Shown here in pieces: positions 7,270 to 16,311 of a stretch of DNA of 64,000 bases. The position numbers were made by a program, and so were the translations under genes. Origin of the DNA: Amycolatopsis sp. NBC_01488 (GTDB lineage Bacteria; Actinomycetota; Actinomycetes; Mycobacteriales; Pseudonocardiaceae); NCBI RefSeq assembly GCF_036227105.1, contig NZ_CP109434.1, forward strand, positions 8,776,501-8,840,500, read 5' to 3'. Every line of letters begins with the position of its first letter. The stretch's first letter is position 1. The notes under the pieces were generated by a model, which was given only the letters and a program-made list of their open reading frames with translations, was not told where the DNA came from and did not search any database.

Positions 7270-9516
7270 GCCAAGCACGGAGAGTGCCGGGACGTCGTCA
7301 CCCGTGGCGACCACGCCGAGCCGCCGCGTAGCGCGGGTCAGGGCCACGTACAGGTCGTTGAGCCCGCGCGGCGAGCCCGCCACGACCTCGTCCGGCGCGA
7401 CCAGCACCACCGAGTCGAACTCCAGGCCCTTCGCCCGCTCGACGGTCAGGACGCTCAGCCGCTCGTCGTGCTCCGAAAGCCACGACGACACGTCGTCGAA
7501 CCGAGCCGAGGGCACCAGGACGGCCACCGTGCCACCGTCCACTTCGGACAGTTCGCGCGCCACCAGCCCGGGCAGCGACGCGGCGAGGGAAGCCGGGCGC
7601 GCCGACCACGGCGGCACTCCGGTCTCCCGCACCGAGGACGGCGCCGACAGCGCCGGATCGACCTCGGCCAGCACCCGGGCCGCGACGGCCATGATCTCCG
7701 CGGGCGTGCGGTAGTTCACGGTCAGCTGCTCCAGGCGCCACCGGTCCGCGACGTACGGCGAAAGCGCCTCGCCCCACGACCGCGCTCCCCCGGCCGCGCC
7801 GGTCTGCGCGACGTCCCCGACCAGCGTCATCGACCGGTTCGGCGAGCGGCGCATCAGCAGCCGCCAGTCCATCGCCGACAGCTCCTGAGCCTCGTCGACG
7901 ATCACGTGCCCGAACGTCCAGGTCCGGTCCTGCGCCGCCCGCTGGGCGGCGGTCAGCTCGCTGCGCGCGACCTGGCGCTCGGCGAACAGCTCGGCGTCGA
8001 GGACGTCGGAGACGCGCAGCAGCTCCTCGTCGATGATCTCCTCGTCCTGTTCGAGGATGTCGAGCACGCCCTCGGCGTACGCGCGGTCCTCGCGCTCACG
8101 GCGTTTGCGCTCGACGCGGGCTTCGGTGTCGTCGACACCGATCAGCTCGGCCAGCTCGTCGAGCAGCGGCACGTCGGCCGGGGTCCACTTCGCGTCGCGG
8201 CCGCTCTCCAGCAGCGCGCGGTCCTCCTCCGACAGCAGCTTGCGGGCCGCGCTGGCGAGGCGTTCGCGGTCGGCGAACAGGTCGTCGAGCACGCCTTCCG
8301 GGGTCAGCACCGGCCACAGCTCGTCGAAGGCGGCAGCGACGTGCTCGTCCGCGGCCAGCTCGGCGCGGATGTCCTGGAGGTCCTGCCCGTCGAGGAGGTC
8401 CGCCCCCAGCTTCCGGGCGGCCTGGCGGGTCAGCGCGTCGAGGACGTCGGAGACGAACAGGCGCCGCGCCGGGTTGTGCGGGCGCCGCGAGCGGCGGGCG
8501 CGGGTCCGGGCGTCGGTGCACGTCTTGCGGTCGAGCTTGAGGACGTCGTGCTCGTACTCGATCTCCAGCACCGGTTCGGGCACGCGCTGGCGGTCGCGGA
8601 CGGCGTTGGCGAGGACGTCGGCCATCGTCAGCCGGCCCTTGACCTCGGTGGTCTCGCGCGACTCGACGCCGTCGGCGTCCAGGCCCGGGTAGAGCTGCCC
8701 GATCGTGGCGAGCAGCACGCCGGTCTCGCCGAGCGACGGCAGCACCTGGCCGATGTAACGCAGGAACGTGCTGTTCGGCCCGACGACGAGCACGCCGCGG
8801 GTGGTGAGCTGCTGCCGGTGCGTGTAGAGCAGGTAGGCCGCGCGGTGCAGCGCGACGGCGGTCTTGCCGGTGCCGGGGCCGCCCTGCACCACCATGACAC
8901 CGCCGAGCGGCGCGCGGATGATGCGGTCCTGCTCGGCCTGGATGGTGGCGACGATGTCGCTCATCTCCCCGGTGCGCCGCTGCTCGAGCGCGGCGAGCAG
9001 CGCGGCTTCGCCGGCCAGCCCGAGGTCCTGGCCCTGGTCGGCGGCGGTGAGGTCGAGGATCTCGTCGTCGAAGCCGGTGACCTTGCGGGTCAGCGACCGC
9101 AGGTGCCGGCGCCGCCGCACGCCTTCGGGTGACGCGGCGGTGGCGAGGTAGAAGGGCCGCGCGACGGGCGCCCGCCAGTCGACGAGCAGCGGCTGGTAGT
9201 CGTCGTCCTCGTCGAACAGCCCGAGCCGGCCGATGTAGGTGGTCTCCTCGGCGCCGCCGGGGACGAAGTCGAGGCGCCCGAAGGCGAGGCCCTGCTCGAC
9301 GGAGCCGAGCTGGGCGAGCCGGTCGGTGTAGAGGGTGGTCGCGACGTCGCGCTCGGTGCGAGCCTGCGGGGTGCCGCCGGTCTGGCGGAGGGTCTCGTCG
9401 AGACGCCGCTGGGCTTCGAGGCGCTCGGCGTCGAGCTTCGCGTAGAGGGTGGTGACGTACGCCTGCTCGCGGGCGAGCTCGGCGGAGAAGTCGTCCGAGG
9501 AGACGGACAAGAGCAT
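7267..9516 (-). CDS. HelD/HelR-type RNA polymerase recycling motor (UvrD-like superfamily 1)
   Basis: 749-residue SF1 motor. Walker A GGPGTGKT (212-219), VIVDEAQELS, LVGDVAQTG, LTVNYRTP, VERAKGLEFDSVVLV and LYVALTRA are all present. A long coiled-coil N-terminus and the insert between helicase motifs match actinobacterial HelD (class II), which dissociates stalled RNA polymerase; the Streptomyces member HelR also protects against rifamycins. A plain DNA helicase (UvrD/Rep) is less likely because of the N-terminal coiled coil and length. I saw no rifamycin-associated element upstream. FKBP follows 10 nt downstream. Confidence 0.82.
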   Translation of the reverse strand: MLLSVSSDDFSAELAREQAYVTTLYAKLDAERLEAQRRLDETLRQTGGTPQARTERDVATTLYTDRLAQLGSVEQGLAFGRLDFVPGGAEETTYIGRLGLFDEDDDYQPLLVDWRAPVARPFYLATAASPEGVRRRRHLRSLTRKVTGFDDEILDLTAADQGQDLGLAGEAALLAALEQRRTGEMSDIVATIQAEQDRIIRAPLGGVMVVQGGPGTGKTAVALHRAAYLLYTHRQQLTTRGVLVVGPNSTFLRYIGQVLPSLGETGVLLATIGQLYPGLDADGVESRETTEVKGRLTMADVLANAVRDRQRVPEPVLEIEYEHDVLKLDRKTCTDARTRARRSRRPHNPARRLFVSDVLDALTRQAARKLGADLLDGQDLQDIRAELAADEHVAAAFDELWPVLTPEGVLDDLFADRERLASAARKLLSEEDRALLESGRDAKWTPADVPLLDELAELIGVDDTEARVERKRREREDRAYAEGVLDILEQDEEIIDEELLRVSDVLDAELFAERQVARSELTAAQRAAQDRTWTFGHVIVDEAQELSAMDWRLLMRRSPNRSMTLVGDVAQTGAAGGARSWGEALSPYVADRWRLEQLTVNYRTPAEIMAVAARVLAEVDPALSAPSSVRETGVPPWSARPASLAASLPGLVARELSEVDGGTVAVLVPSARFDDVSSWLSEHDERLSVLTVERAKGLEFDSVVLVAPDEVVAGSPRGLNDLYVALTRATRRLGVVATGDDVPALSVLG

Positions 9517-9572
9517 CCTGCTTTCGCCTCAAGGAAAAGGGCCAGCCAAGTTTAACGGCGACCGGCGCGCGA

Positions 9573-10178
9573 TCATTCCTCGCCGAGAGCGCAGTACGGG
9601 TACACCTCGGCGGCCGCGACGGCGGCGGGAACCTCCCGCTCTCCCGGCGCGCACGACACGCTCGCCGGGGGCAGCTGCTCGCCGCCGATGAGCCGGCCGC
9701 CCGCGTCGCGCCGGATGACCGCGGCTCCGCGGCTGGTCAGCGCCCGGCAGTTCGCCGAGCGGTAGCGCACGCCGCCCGGGACGACGGTGGCGGTCACGGG
9801 CGTGAAGCCGCCCAGCGCCTCGGGGGCGAGCCAGGTGACCGGGCCGAGCACGGGCCGGTCGAGCACCACGCCGATCCGCTGCCCCGGAGTGAGCACGGGC
9901 ACCTCGACCGTGCGGGCGCCGGACGTCGCCGGGATCCGGTAGGCGGCCAGGGTGCTGGTGTTCTCCAGCACGGCGACGCCCGCTCCCTGTTCCGCGACGC
10001 GGACGGCGCCGCCGTCGGGGGCGGCGTCGGCCGGTCCCGCGACGGCCGTGATCCGGGACGGGATGGCGCAGCCGGTGCCGAGCAACCGGTTCTCGTCGAG
10101 CGGGAGCTTCCCACGGCCGAGCAGGACCAGGAGGCCGAAGACGACGACCGCGGCGACCGCGACCCCGGCCCGTCTCAG
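9573..10178 (-). CDS. Membrane-anchored hypothetical protein with apparent CTG start
   Basis: About 201 residues: an N-terminal membrane segment (AVAAVVVFGLLVLLG) and an exported domain with LLGTGC near its start and a second Cys pair towards the C-terminus (SVSCAPG and YCALGE). The family is not recognised; the position just after ctaB suggests an envelope or respiratory role. No ATG, GTG or TTG occurs in frame near the expected N-terminus. The best candidate is CTG at 10178, whose bases overlap the ctaB stop as CTGA, the pattern seen with ATGA/GTGA at coupled genes here. The start is therefore uncertain; the frame is open far upstream inside ctaB. Confidence 0.6.
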   Translation of the reverse strand: MRRAGVAVAAVVVFGLLVLLGRGKLPLDENRLLGTGCAIPSRITAVAGPADAAPDGGAVRVAEQGAGVAVLENTSTLAAYRIPATSGARTVEVPVLTPGQRIGVVLDRPVLGPVTWLAPEALGGFTPVTATVVPGGVRYRSANCRALTSRGAAVIRRDAGGRLIGGEQLPPASVSCAPGEREVPAAVAAAEVYPYCALGEE

Positions 10179-11155
10179 AACGGGAGACCGAGGGTGGGCA
10201 GGCCGATGGCCGAGTCGACCGCCAGCGCCACGAACACGATCATCAGGTACGTGTTGGACCGGTGGAACAGCGCCATCGGCTTGGTCTCTTCCCCGCGCCG
10301 GACCGCCGCCTGCAGGCTGTGGGCGTAGAAGAGGAACCAGCCGCCCGCGAGGATCGCGAAGGTGCCGTACAGCCAGGACGTCACCGGGAGCAGCAGGAGC
10401 GTCCACGCCACCATCACCCACGAGTAGATGACGATCTGGCGGGCGACGTGCTGGGCGGTGGCCACGACCGGGAGCATCGGGACGCCGGCGCGCTCGTAGT
10501 CGTCGCGGTACTTCATGCCCAGCGCCCACGTGTGCGGCGGCGTCCAGAAGAAGATGACGCCGAACATCACGAACGCCGGCCACTGCACGGTGCCGGTGAC
10601 CGCGGCCCAGCCGATGACGACCGGCATGCAGCCCGCCGCGCCGCCCCAGACCACGTTCTGCGACGTGCGCCGCTTGAGGCCGAGCGTGTAGACGAAGATG
10701 TAGAAGAGGATCGTCGCGACCGCGAGGATCGCCGACAGCAGGTTCACCGTGAAATAGAGCACGACGGCCGAGGCGACACCCATCACCAAGCCGAAGATCA
10801 GCGCACCGCGCCGGGGCACCGAGTCCTTCACCAGCGGACGGCGCTTCGTGCGGTTCATCACCTTGTCGATGTCCGCGTCGATCACGCAGTTGAGCGCGTT
10901 CGCGCTGCCCGCGGCCATCGTCCCGCCGACCAGGGTGGCCAGGACCAGCCACGGCGAGGGGATCTGACGGCCGGCGAGGAACATCGCCGGGATGGTGGTG
11001 ACCAGGAGGAGCTCGATCACCCGCGGCTTCGCCAGTGCGGCGTAGGCGCCGACGACCCGGCGGATGCTTCGCCGGTCACCGTGCGGTCGATCACCGGTCG
11101 GGTGCACGGCGCTGGTGTCTTCACTGCGTCCGTGCGCAGCGTTCACCAACGACAT
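10175..11155 (-). CDS. ctaB: Protoheme IX farnesyltransferase (heme O synthase)
   Basis: 326-residue UbiA-family membrane prenyltransferase that attaches a farnesyl chain to protoheme, giving heme O for CtaA. The first aspartate-rich motif NCVIDADIDKVMNRTKRRPL and a second region KYRDDYERAGVPML are present, with about eight membrane segments. The ATG at 11155 follows a good Shine-Dalgarno (GGGAG). Divergent from tkt, as in mycobacteria. An uncharacterised membrane protein follows with overlapping stop/start. Confidence 0.94.
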   Translation of the reverse strand: MSLVNAAHGRSEDTSAVHPTGDRPHGDRRSIRRVVGAYAALAKPRVIELLLVTTIPAMFLAGRQIPSPWLVLATLVGGTMAAGSANALNCVIDADIDKVMNRTKRRPLVKDSVPRRGALIFGLVMGVASAVVLYFTVNLLSAILAVATILFYIFVYTLGLKRRTSQNVVWGGAAGCMPVVIGWAAVTGTVQWPAFVMFGVIFFWTPPHTWALGMKYRDDYERAGVPMLPVVATAQHVARQIVIYSWVMVAWTLLLLPVTSWLYGTFAILAGGWFLFYAHSLQAAVRRGEETKPMALFHRSNTYLMIVFVALAVDSAIGLPTLGLPF

Positions 11156-11450
11156 TTCACTCCCTGCGTCAGGTTCGGGCGGGCAAGTCCGGGTAGGCAG
11201 TGGTGGTGCCGCGCAAACCTGCCGGACTGAACCCTCGAACGATGTTAGACGTGGTGAATCCCGTGGGTGATCGCGGGTCGGGAACGGGTCCAAGCACTAG
11301 GCTGGCCGCGACGGTCCGCGATTGCCCCTGCGCACGGCCGCGAGCAGGAATATCGTCTCTTCGGGATCGATTGAGATAGATGTCCGTGCGCACGGGTAAC
11401 CGGAACGAGGAAGACCAGCCGCAACCATCATGACCGGGAGTTGGAGTTCA
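11156..11450. other. Divergent ctaB/tkt promoter region
   Basis: About 295 nt without a gene. A minus-strand TAACAT around 11240 could serve ctaB, and a plus-strand TAGGCT near 11299 could serve tkt; neither has a convincing -35. I see no riboswitch-like structure or clear operator. Confidence 0.4.
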
Positions 11451-13553
11451 GTGTCCGATACTGCCCCTACCAGCGAGAACAACCCACTCCTCCGGCGTAA
11501 CGTCCCCGCCGACTGGACCGACACCGACACCCGCGCCGTGGACACCGTCCGGGTGCTCGCCGCGGACGCGGTCGAGAACTGTGGCAGCGGCCACCCCGGC
11601 ACCGCGATGAGCCTGGCGCCGCTGGCCTACACGCTGTTCCAGCGCACGCTGCGGCACGACCCGAACGACCAGCACTGGCCGGGCCGCGACCGGTTCGTGC
11701 TGTCGGCCGGGCACAGCAGCCTGACCCTCTACATCCAGCTGTTCCTCGCCGGCTACGGCCTCGAGCTCGAGGACCTCAAGCAGCTGCGCAAGTGGGGCTC
11801 CAGGACCCCGGGTCACCCGGAGTACCGGCACACCGACGGCGTCGAGACCACCACCGGCCCGCTCGGGCAGGGCCTGGCGAACGCCGTGGGCATGGCGATG
11901 GCCGCCCGCCGCGAGCGCGGCCTGCTCGACCCGGACGCGGCGCCCGGCGAGAGCATCTTCGACCACCACATCTTCGTGATCGCCTCCGACGGCGACATCG
12001 AAGAGGGCGTCACCTCCGAGGCCTCGTCGATCGCGGGCCGCCAGGAGCTGGGGAACCTGATCGTCTTCTACGACGACAACAAGATCTCGATCGAGGACGA
12101 CACGAACATCGCGCTGTCCGAGGACACCGTGAAGCGCTACGAGGCCTACGGGTGGCACACCCAGGTCGTCGAGGGCGGCGAGGACGTCGTCGCGATCGAG
12201 GAGGCCATCAAGAACGCCAAGGCCGAGACGCAGCGGCCGTCGTTCATCGCGGTGCGGACGATCATCGGTTACCCGGCGCCGAAGAAGATGGGCACCGGCA
12301 AGGCGCACGGCGCCGCGCTGGGCGCCGAAGAGGTCGCCGCGGTCAAGAAGATCCTGGGCTTCGACCCGGACCAGTCCTTCGTGGTCGAGGACGAGGTGCT
12401 CAAGCACACGCGCCAGGCGCTCGACCGCGGCAAGGCCGCGCACGCCGAGTGGCAGGAGAAGTACGAGGCCTGGGGCCAGGCCAACCCGGAGCGCAAGAAG
12501 ATCGGCGACCGGATGGCCACCCGCACACTGCCGGAGGGCTTCGCCGACAACCTGCCGAAGTGGGAGCCGGACGCCAAGGGCATCGCGACCCGCAAGGCCT
12601 CCGGTGAGGTGCTCAACGCCCTCGCCGAGCCGCTGCCGGAGCTGTGGGGCGGCTCGGCCGACCTGGCCGAGAGCAACAACACGACGATGAAGGGCGCCGA
12701 CTCGTTCGGGCCCGAGAAGGCCGCCACGGACATGTGGCAGGCCACGCCCTACGGCCGGACGCTGCACTTCGGCGTCCGCGAGCACGCCATGGGCTCGATC
12801 CTCAACGGGATCGCGCTGCACGGCGGCACCCGGCCGTACGGCGCGACGTTCCTCATCTTCTCCGACTACATGCGCCCGCCGGTCCGGCTGGCCGCGCTGA
12901 TGAAGGCGCCGGTCACCTACGTGTGGACGCACGACTCGATCGGCCTCGGCGAGGACGGGCCGACGCACCAGCCGATCGAGCAGCTCTCCGCGCTGCGCGC
13001 GATCCCGGGCCTCAACGTCGTCCGCCCGGCGGACGCCAACGAGACCGCGTACGCGTGGAAGGCCGTGCTGGAGGACATCCACCACCCGTCCGGCCTGGCG
13101 CTGACCCGCCAGAACGTGCCGGTGCTCGAGGGCACCAGCGCCGAGGGCGTCGCCAAGGGCGGGTACGTCCTGGCGGACTCGGACGGCACCCCGGACGTGA
13201 TCCTGATGGCCACCGGCTCCGAGGTCCAGCTCGCCGTCGAGGCCAAGAAGACCCTCGAGGCCGACGGCGTCAAGGCGCGCGTCGTGTCCATGCCGTGCGT
13301 CGAGTGGTTCGACGCGCAGGACGCGGCCTACCGCGAGTCCGTCATCCCGGCCGGCGTGAAGGCCCGCGTGTCCGTCGAGGCGGGCATCGCCCAGTCGTGG
13401 CACCGCTTCACCGGTGACGCCGGGGTGAACGTTTCGATCGAGCACTTCGGCGCCTCCGCCGATGCCGCCACACTGTTCCGTGAGTTCGGGTTCACCGCGG
13501 AAGCAGTCGTCGAGGCCGCGCGCCGCTCGATCCAGAACACCAAGAATTCCTGA
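11451..13553 (+). CDS. tkt: Transketolase
   Basis: 700-residue thiamine-diphosphate enzyme that moves two-carbon units between sugar phosphates in the non-oxidative pentose phosphate pathway. Recognisable blocks: GSGHPGTAMSLAPLAY near the start, the ThDP/Mg site ASDGDIEEGVTSEA, and the pyrimidine-domain DSIGLGEDGPTHQP. GTG at 11451 chosen because a GGAGTT Shine-Dalgarno lies about 10 nt upstream; an ATG at 11430 is possible but lacks one. First gene of tkt-tal-pgi-zwf-opcA-pgl. Confidence 0.96.
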   Translation: MSDTAPTSENNPLLRRNVPADWTDTDTRAVDTVRVLAADAVENCGSGHPGTAMSLAPLAYTLFQRTLRHDPNDQHWPGRDRFVLSAGHSSLTLYIQLFLAGYGLELEDLKQLRKWGSRTPGHPEYRHTDGVETTTGPLGQGLANAVGMAMAARRERGLLDPDAAPGESIFDHHIFVIASDGDIEEGVTSEASSIAGRQELGNLIVFYDDNKISIEDDTNIALSEDTVKRYEAYGWHTQVVEGGEDVVAIEEAIKNAKAETQRPSFIAVRTIIGYPAPKKMGTGKAHGAALGAEEVAAVKKILGFDPDQSFVVEDEVLKHTRQALDRGKAAHAEWQEKYEAWGQANPERKKIGDRMATRTLPEGFADNLPKWEPDAKGIATRKASGEVLNALAEPLPELWGGSADLAESNNTTMKGADSFGPEKAATDMWQATPYGRTLHFGVREHAMGSILNGIALHGGTRPYGATFLIFSDYMRPPVRLAALMKAPVTYVWTHDSIGLGEDGPTHQPIEQLSALRAIPGLNVVRPADANETAYAWKAVLEDIHHPSGLALTRQNVPVLEGTSAEGVAKGGYVLADSDGTPDVILMATGSEVQLAVEAKKTLEADGVKARVVSMPCVEWFDAQDAAYRESVIPAGVKARVSVEAGIAQSWHRFTGDAGVNVSIEHFGASADAATLFREFGFTAEAVVEAARRSIQNTKNS

Positions 13554-13567
13554 AGGGGATGACAGTA

Positions 13568-14680
13568 ATGAGCACAGACAAGCTCGCGCAGCTGTCCGAA
13601 GCCGGTGTTTCGATCTGGCTCGACGACCTTTCGCGTGAACGCCTGAACACCGGCAACCTCGCGGGCCTGATCCGCGACAAGCACGTCGTCGGCGTGACGA
13701 CCAACCCGACGATCTTCGCCAACGCGATGTCCAAGGGTGACGCGTACGACGAGCGCACCCGGGAGCTCGCGGCCCAGGGCGCCGATGTCGAGGCGACCAT
13801 CCGAGACCTGACGACGACCGACGTGCGCAACGCCGCGGACCTGTTCCGCGACGTCTACACCGCCACGAACGGCGTCGACGGCCGCGTCTCGATCGAGGTC
13901 GACCCGCGCCTGGCCAAGGACTCCGACAAGACGGTGGTCGAAGCGCAGGACCTGTGGAAGACCGTGGACCGGCCGAACGTGCTGATCAAGATCCCGGCCA
14001 CCGAAGAGGGCCTGCCGGCGATCACGAAGACCCTGGCCGAGGGCATCAGCGTGAACGTCACGCTGATCTTCTCCGTCGAGCGCTACAAGAAGGTCATCGA
14101 GGCCTTCTTCGCCGGGTTCGAGCAGGCGAAGGCCAACGGCCACGACCTGCGCGGGATCCACTCGGTTGCGTCGTTCTTCGTGTCCCGTGTGGACACCGAG
14201 ATCGACAAGCGGCTCGACGCGATCGGCACCGACGAAGCCAAGGCCCTGCGCGGCAAGGCGGCCGTCGCCAACGCCCGGCTCGCCTACGCGGCCTTCGAGG
14301 AGCTCTTCGCGACCGACCGCTGGAAGGCCCTCGCGGCCGACGGCGCGAACGCGCAGCGCCCGCTGTGGGCCTCGACCGGTGTGAAGAACCCGGACTACTC
14401 CCCCACGCTCTACGTCGACCAGCTCGTGGTGAAGGACACCGTCAACACGATGCCGGAGAAGACCATGGACGAGGTCGCCGAGCACGCCGAGATCACCGGG
14501 GACCAGGTGACCGGCCGCGGCGCCGAGGCGCAGGAGGTCTTCGACAAGCTCGAAGCCGTCGGCATCGACATCCGCGACGTGTTCCTCACGCTGGAGAACG
14601 AGGGCGTCGAGAAGTTCGAGAAGTCGTGGACCGAACTTCTGGACACCGTGAACGGGCAGCTCGAGAAGGCGAAGGGCTGA
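13568..14680 (+). CDS. tal: Transaldolase
   Basis: 370-residue transaldolase of the long actinobacterial type. The Schiff-base lysine is K141 in NVLIKIPATEEG, and TTNPTIF near the N-terminus is the family signature. It exchanges dihydroxyacetone units between sedoheptulose-7-P and glyceraldehyde-3-P. Of two nearby ATGs, 13568 is preferred because AAGGGG then sits at a normal distance. 14 nt after tkt and 8 nt before pgi. Confidence 0.95.
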   Translation: MSTDKLAQLSEAGVSIWLDDLSRERLNTGNLAGLIRDKHVVGVTTNPTIFANAMSKGDAYDERTRELAAQGADVEATIRDLTTTDVRNAADLFRDVYTATNGVDGRVSIEVDPRLAKDSDKTVVEAQDLWKTVDRPNVLIKIPATEEGLPAITKTLAEGISVNVTLIFSVERYKKVIEAFFAGFEQAKANGHDLRGIHSVASFFVSRVDTEIDKRLDAIGTDEAKALRGKAAVANARLAYAAFEELFATDRWKALAADGANAQRPLWASTGVKNPDYSPTLYVDQLVVKDTVNTMPEKTMDEVAEHAEITGDQVTGRGAEAQEVFDKLEAVGIDIRDVFLTLENEGVEKFEKSWTELLDTVNGQLEKAKG

Positions 14681-14688
14681 AGCACGAC

Positions 14689-16311
14689 ATGACGACAGGT
14701 GAAAAGACCGGCGTCGAGATCGTGGACGCCGCACTGGCGGAGCGCGCCACGCCGCTGGCGGAGCAGCTGGTCAATGACCAGGCCGCTTCGAAGCTGGCGG
14801 CGCAGGACGCGACGCTCTGGGGGCCGGACGCCGAATCCGAGGCGTCGATCCGGCTGTCGTGGACAACGTTGCACAAGTCGTCGCGGCCGCTGATCGGCGA
14901 GATCGAGGCGCTGCGGACCGACCTGCGGTCCGAGGGCGTCGACCGCGTCGTGCTGGCCGGCATGGGCGGCTCGTCGCTGGCGCCGGAGGTGATCACCGCC
15001 ACCGACGGCGTCGCGCTGACGGTGCTCGACACCACCGACCCCGGCCAGGTCGCCGACGCGCTGGCCGGTGACCTCGAGCGCACGGTGATCGTGGTGTCGT
15101 CGAAGTCGGGCGGCACCGTCGAGACCGACAGCCACCGGCGGATCTTCGCGAAGGCGTTCGCCGACGCGGGGATCGACGCGGCGCGGCGGATCGTGGTCGT
15201 CACCGACCCGGGCTCGCCGTTCCAGGAACTGTCCGAAAAGGAGGGTTACCGCAAGACCTTCCTCGCCGACCCGCACGTCGGCGGCCGCTACTCGGCGCTG
15301 ACCGCGTTCGGGCTCGTCCCGGCCGGCCTCGCCGGCGCGGACGTCGCCCGGCTGCTCGACCAGGCCGCTTCGGCGGCCGACGAGCTGGCGGCCGACTCGG
15401 CCGACAACCCGGCGGTGAAGCTGGCCGCCGCGTGGGCCGCCGCGCACGAGACGGGCGCCGAGAAGGTGGTCCTGGCCGACTCCGGTTCGGGTATCAAGGG
15501 CTTCCCCGACTGGGCGGAGCAGCTGATCGCGGAGTCGACGGGCAAGCAGGGCACCGGGTTGCTGCCGGTCGCCGTCGAGAGTACGGAGGCCCCCGGCTTC
15601 GCCGACGCGAAGTCCGACGCCACCGCGGTCGCCATCGGGAGCCCGCAGGGCGCGGCGAAGATCGCCGTCACCGGCTCGCTCGGCGCGCAGCTCCTGCTCT
15701 GGGAGTTCGCGACGGCGCTGGCCGGGCGGCTGCTCGGGATCAACCCGTTCGACCAGCCCGACGTCGAGGCCGCGAAGAAGGCGGCGCGCGCGCTGCTGGA
15801 CGACCCGGAGAAGCTGAAGGGCGGCGAGGAGCCGTCCAATGTGGACGGACCGGTCGAGATCTTCGGCTCCGACGGGGTTTCGACCGACGGGAGCCTGACC
15901 GATGTGCTCCGCGCGTTCTTCGCTTCGGCGCCGGACGCGGGCTATATCGCGGTGCAGGCGTACCTCGACCGGCTCGACGACGCGTCGACGGCGCTGCTGC
16001 GCGGTGAGATCGCCAAGCGCACCGGTAAGCAGACGACGTTCGGCTGGGGACCGCGGTTCCTGCACTCCACCGGCCAGTACCACAAGGGCGGCCACCAGAA
16101 CGGCGTGTTCCTGCAGCTCACCGGCGCCGTCGAGCAGGACCTCGACGTGCCGGACCGGCCGTACACGCTGGGGCAGCTGCAGCACGCGCAGGCCCTGGGC
16201 GACGGGCAGGTGCTCGCCGAGCACGGCCGCCCGGTGCTGCGCCTGCACCTGACCGACCGGGCCGCGGGGCTCGCGGCGGTCGTCCGCGCGGTACAGGAGG
16301 TCGGCGCATGA
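14689..16311 (+). CDS. pgi: Glucose-6-phosphate isomerase
   Basis: 540-residue double-SIS isomerase linking glycolysis to the pentose phosphate operon. AGMGGSSLAPEV and VSSKSGGTVET are the sugar-phosphate binding loops; the C-terminal region contains the substrate-binding STGQYHKGG. It belongs to the actinobacterial tal-pgi-zwf type and is divergent from E. coli Pgi, so a bifunctional assignment should not be assumed. The stop overlaps the zwf start (ATGA). Confidence 0.9.
   Translation: MTTGEKTGVEIVDAALAERATPLAEQLVNDQAASKLAAQDATLWGPDAESEASIRLSWTTLHKSSRPLIGEIEALRTDLRSEGVDRVVLAGMGGSSLAPEVITATDGVALTVLDTTDPGQVADALAGDLERTVIVVSSKSGGTVETDSHRRIFAKAFADAGIDAARRIVVVTDPGSPFQELSEKEGYRKTFLADPHVGGRYSALTAFGLVPAGLAGADVARLLDQAASAADELAADSADNPAVKLAAAWAAAHETGAEKVVLADSGSGIKGFPDWAEQLIAESTGKQGTGLLPVAVESTEAPGFADAKSDATAVAIGSPQGAAKIAVTGSLGAQLLLWEFATALAGRLLGINPFDQPDVEAAKKAARALLDDPEKLKGGEEPSNVDGPVEIFGSDGVSTDGSLTDVLRAFFASAPDAGYIAVQAYLDRLDDASTALLRGEIAKRTGKQTTFGWGPRFLHSTGQYHKGGHQNGVFLQLTGAVEQDLDVPDRPYTLGQLQHAQALGDGQVLAEHGRPVLRLHLTDRAAGLAAVVRAVQEVGA

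Noticed and set aside
7267..9516. Annotation as a plain UvrD/Rep DNA helicase
   Set aside because: The long coiled-coil N-terminus and motif spacing fit actinobacterial HelD/HelR better.
11448..13445. 665-codon minus-strand frame opposite tkt
   Set aside because: Shadow of transketolase with no domain signal.
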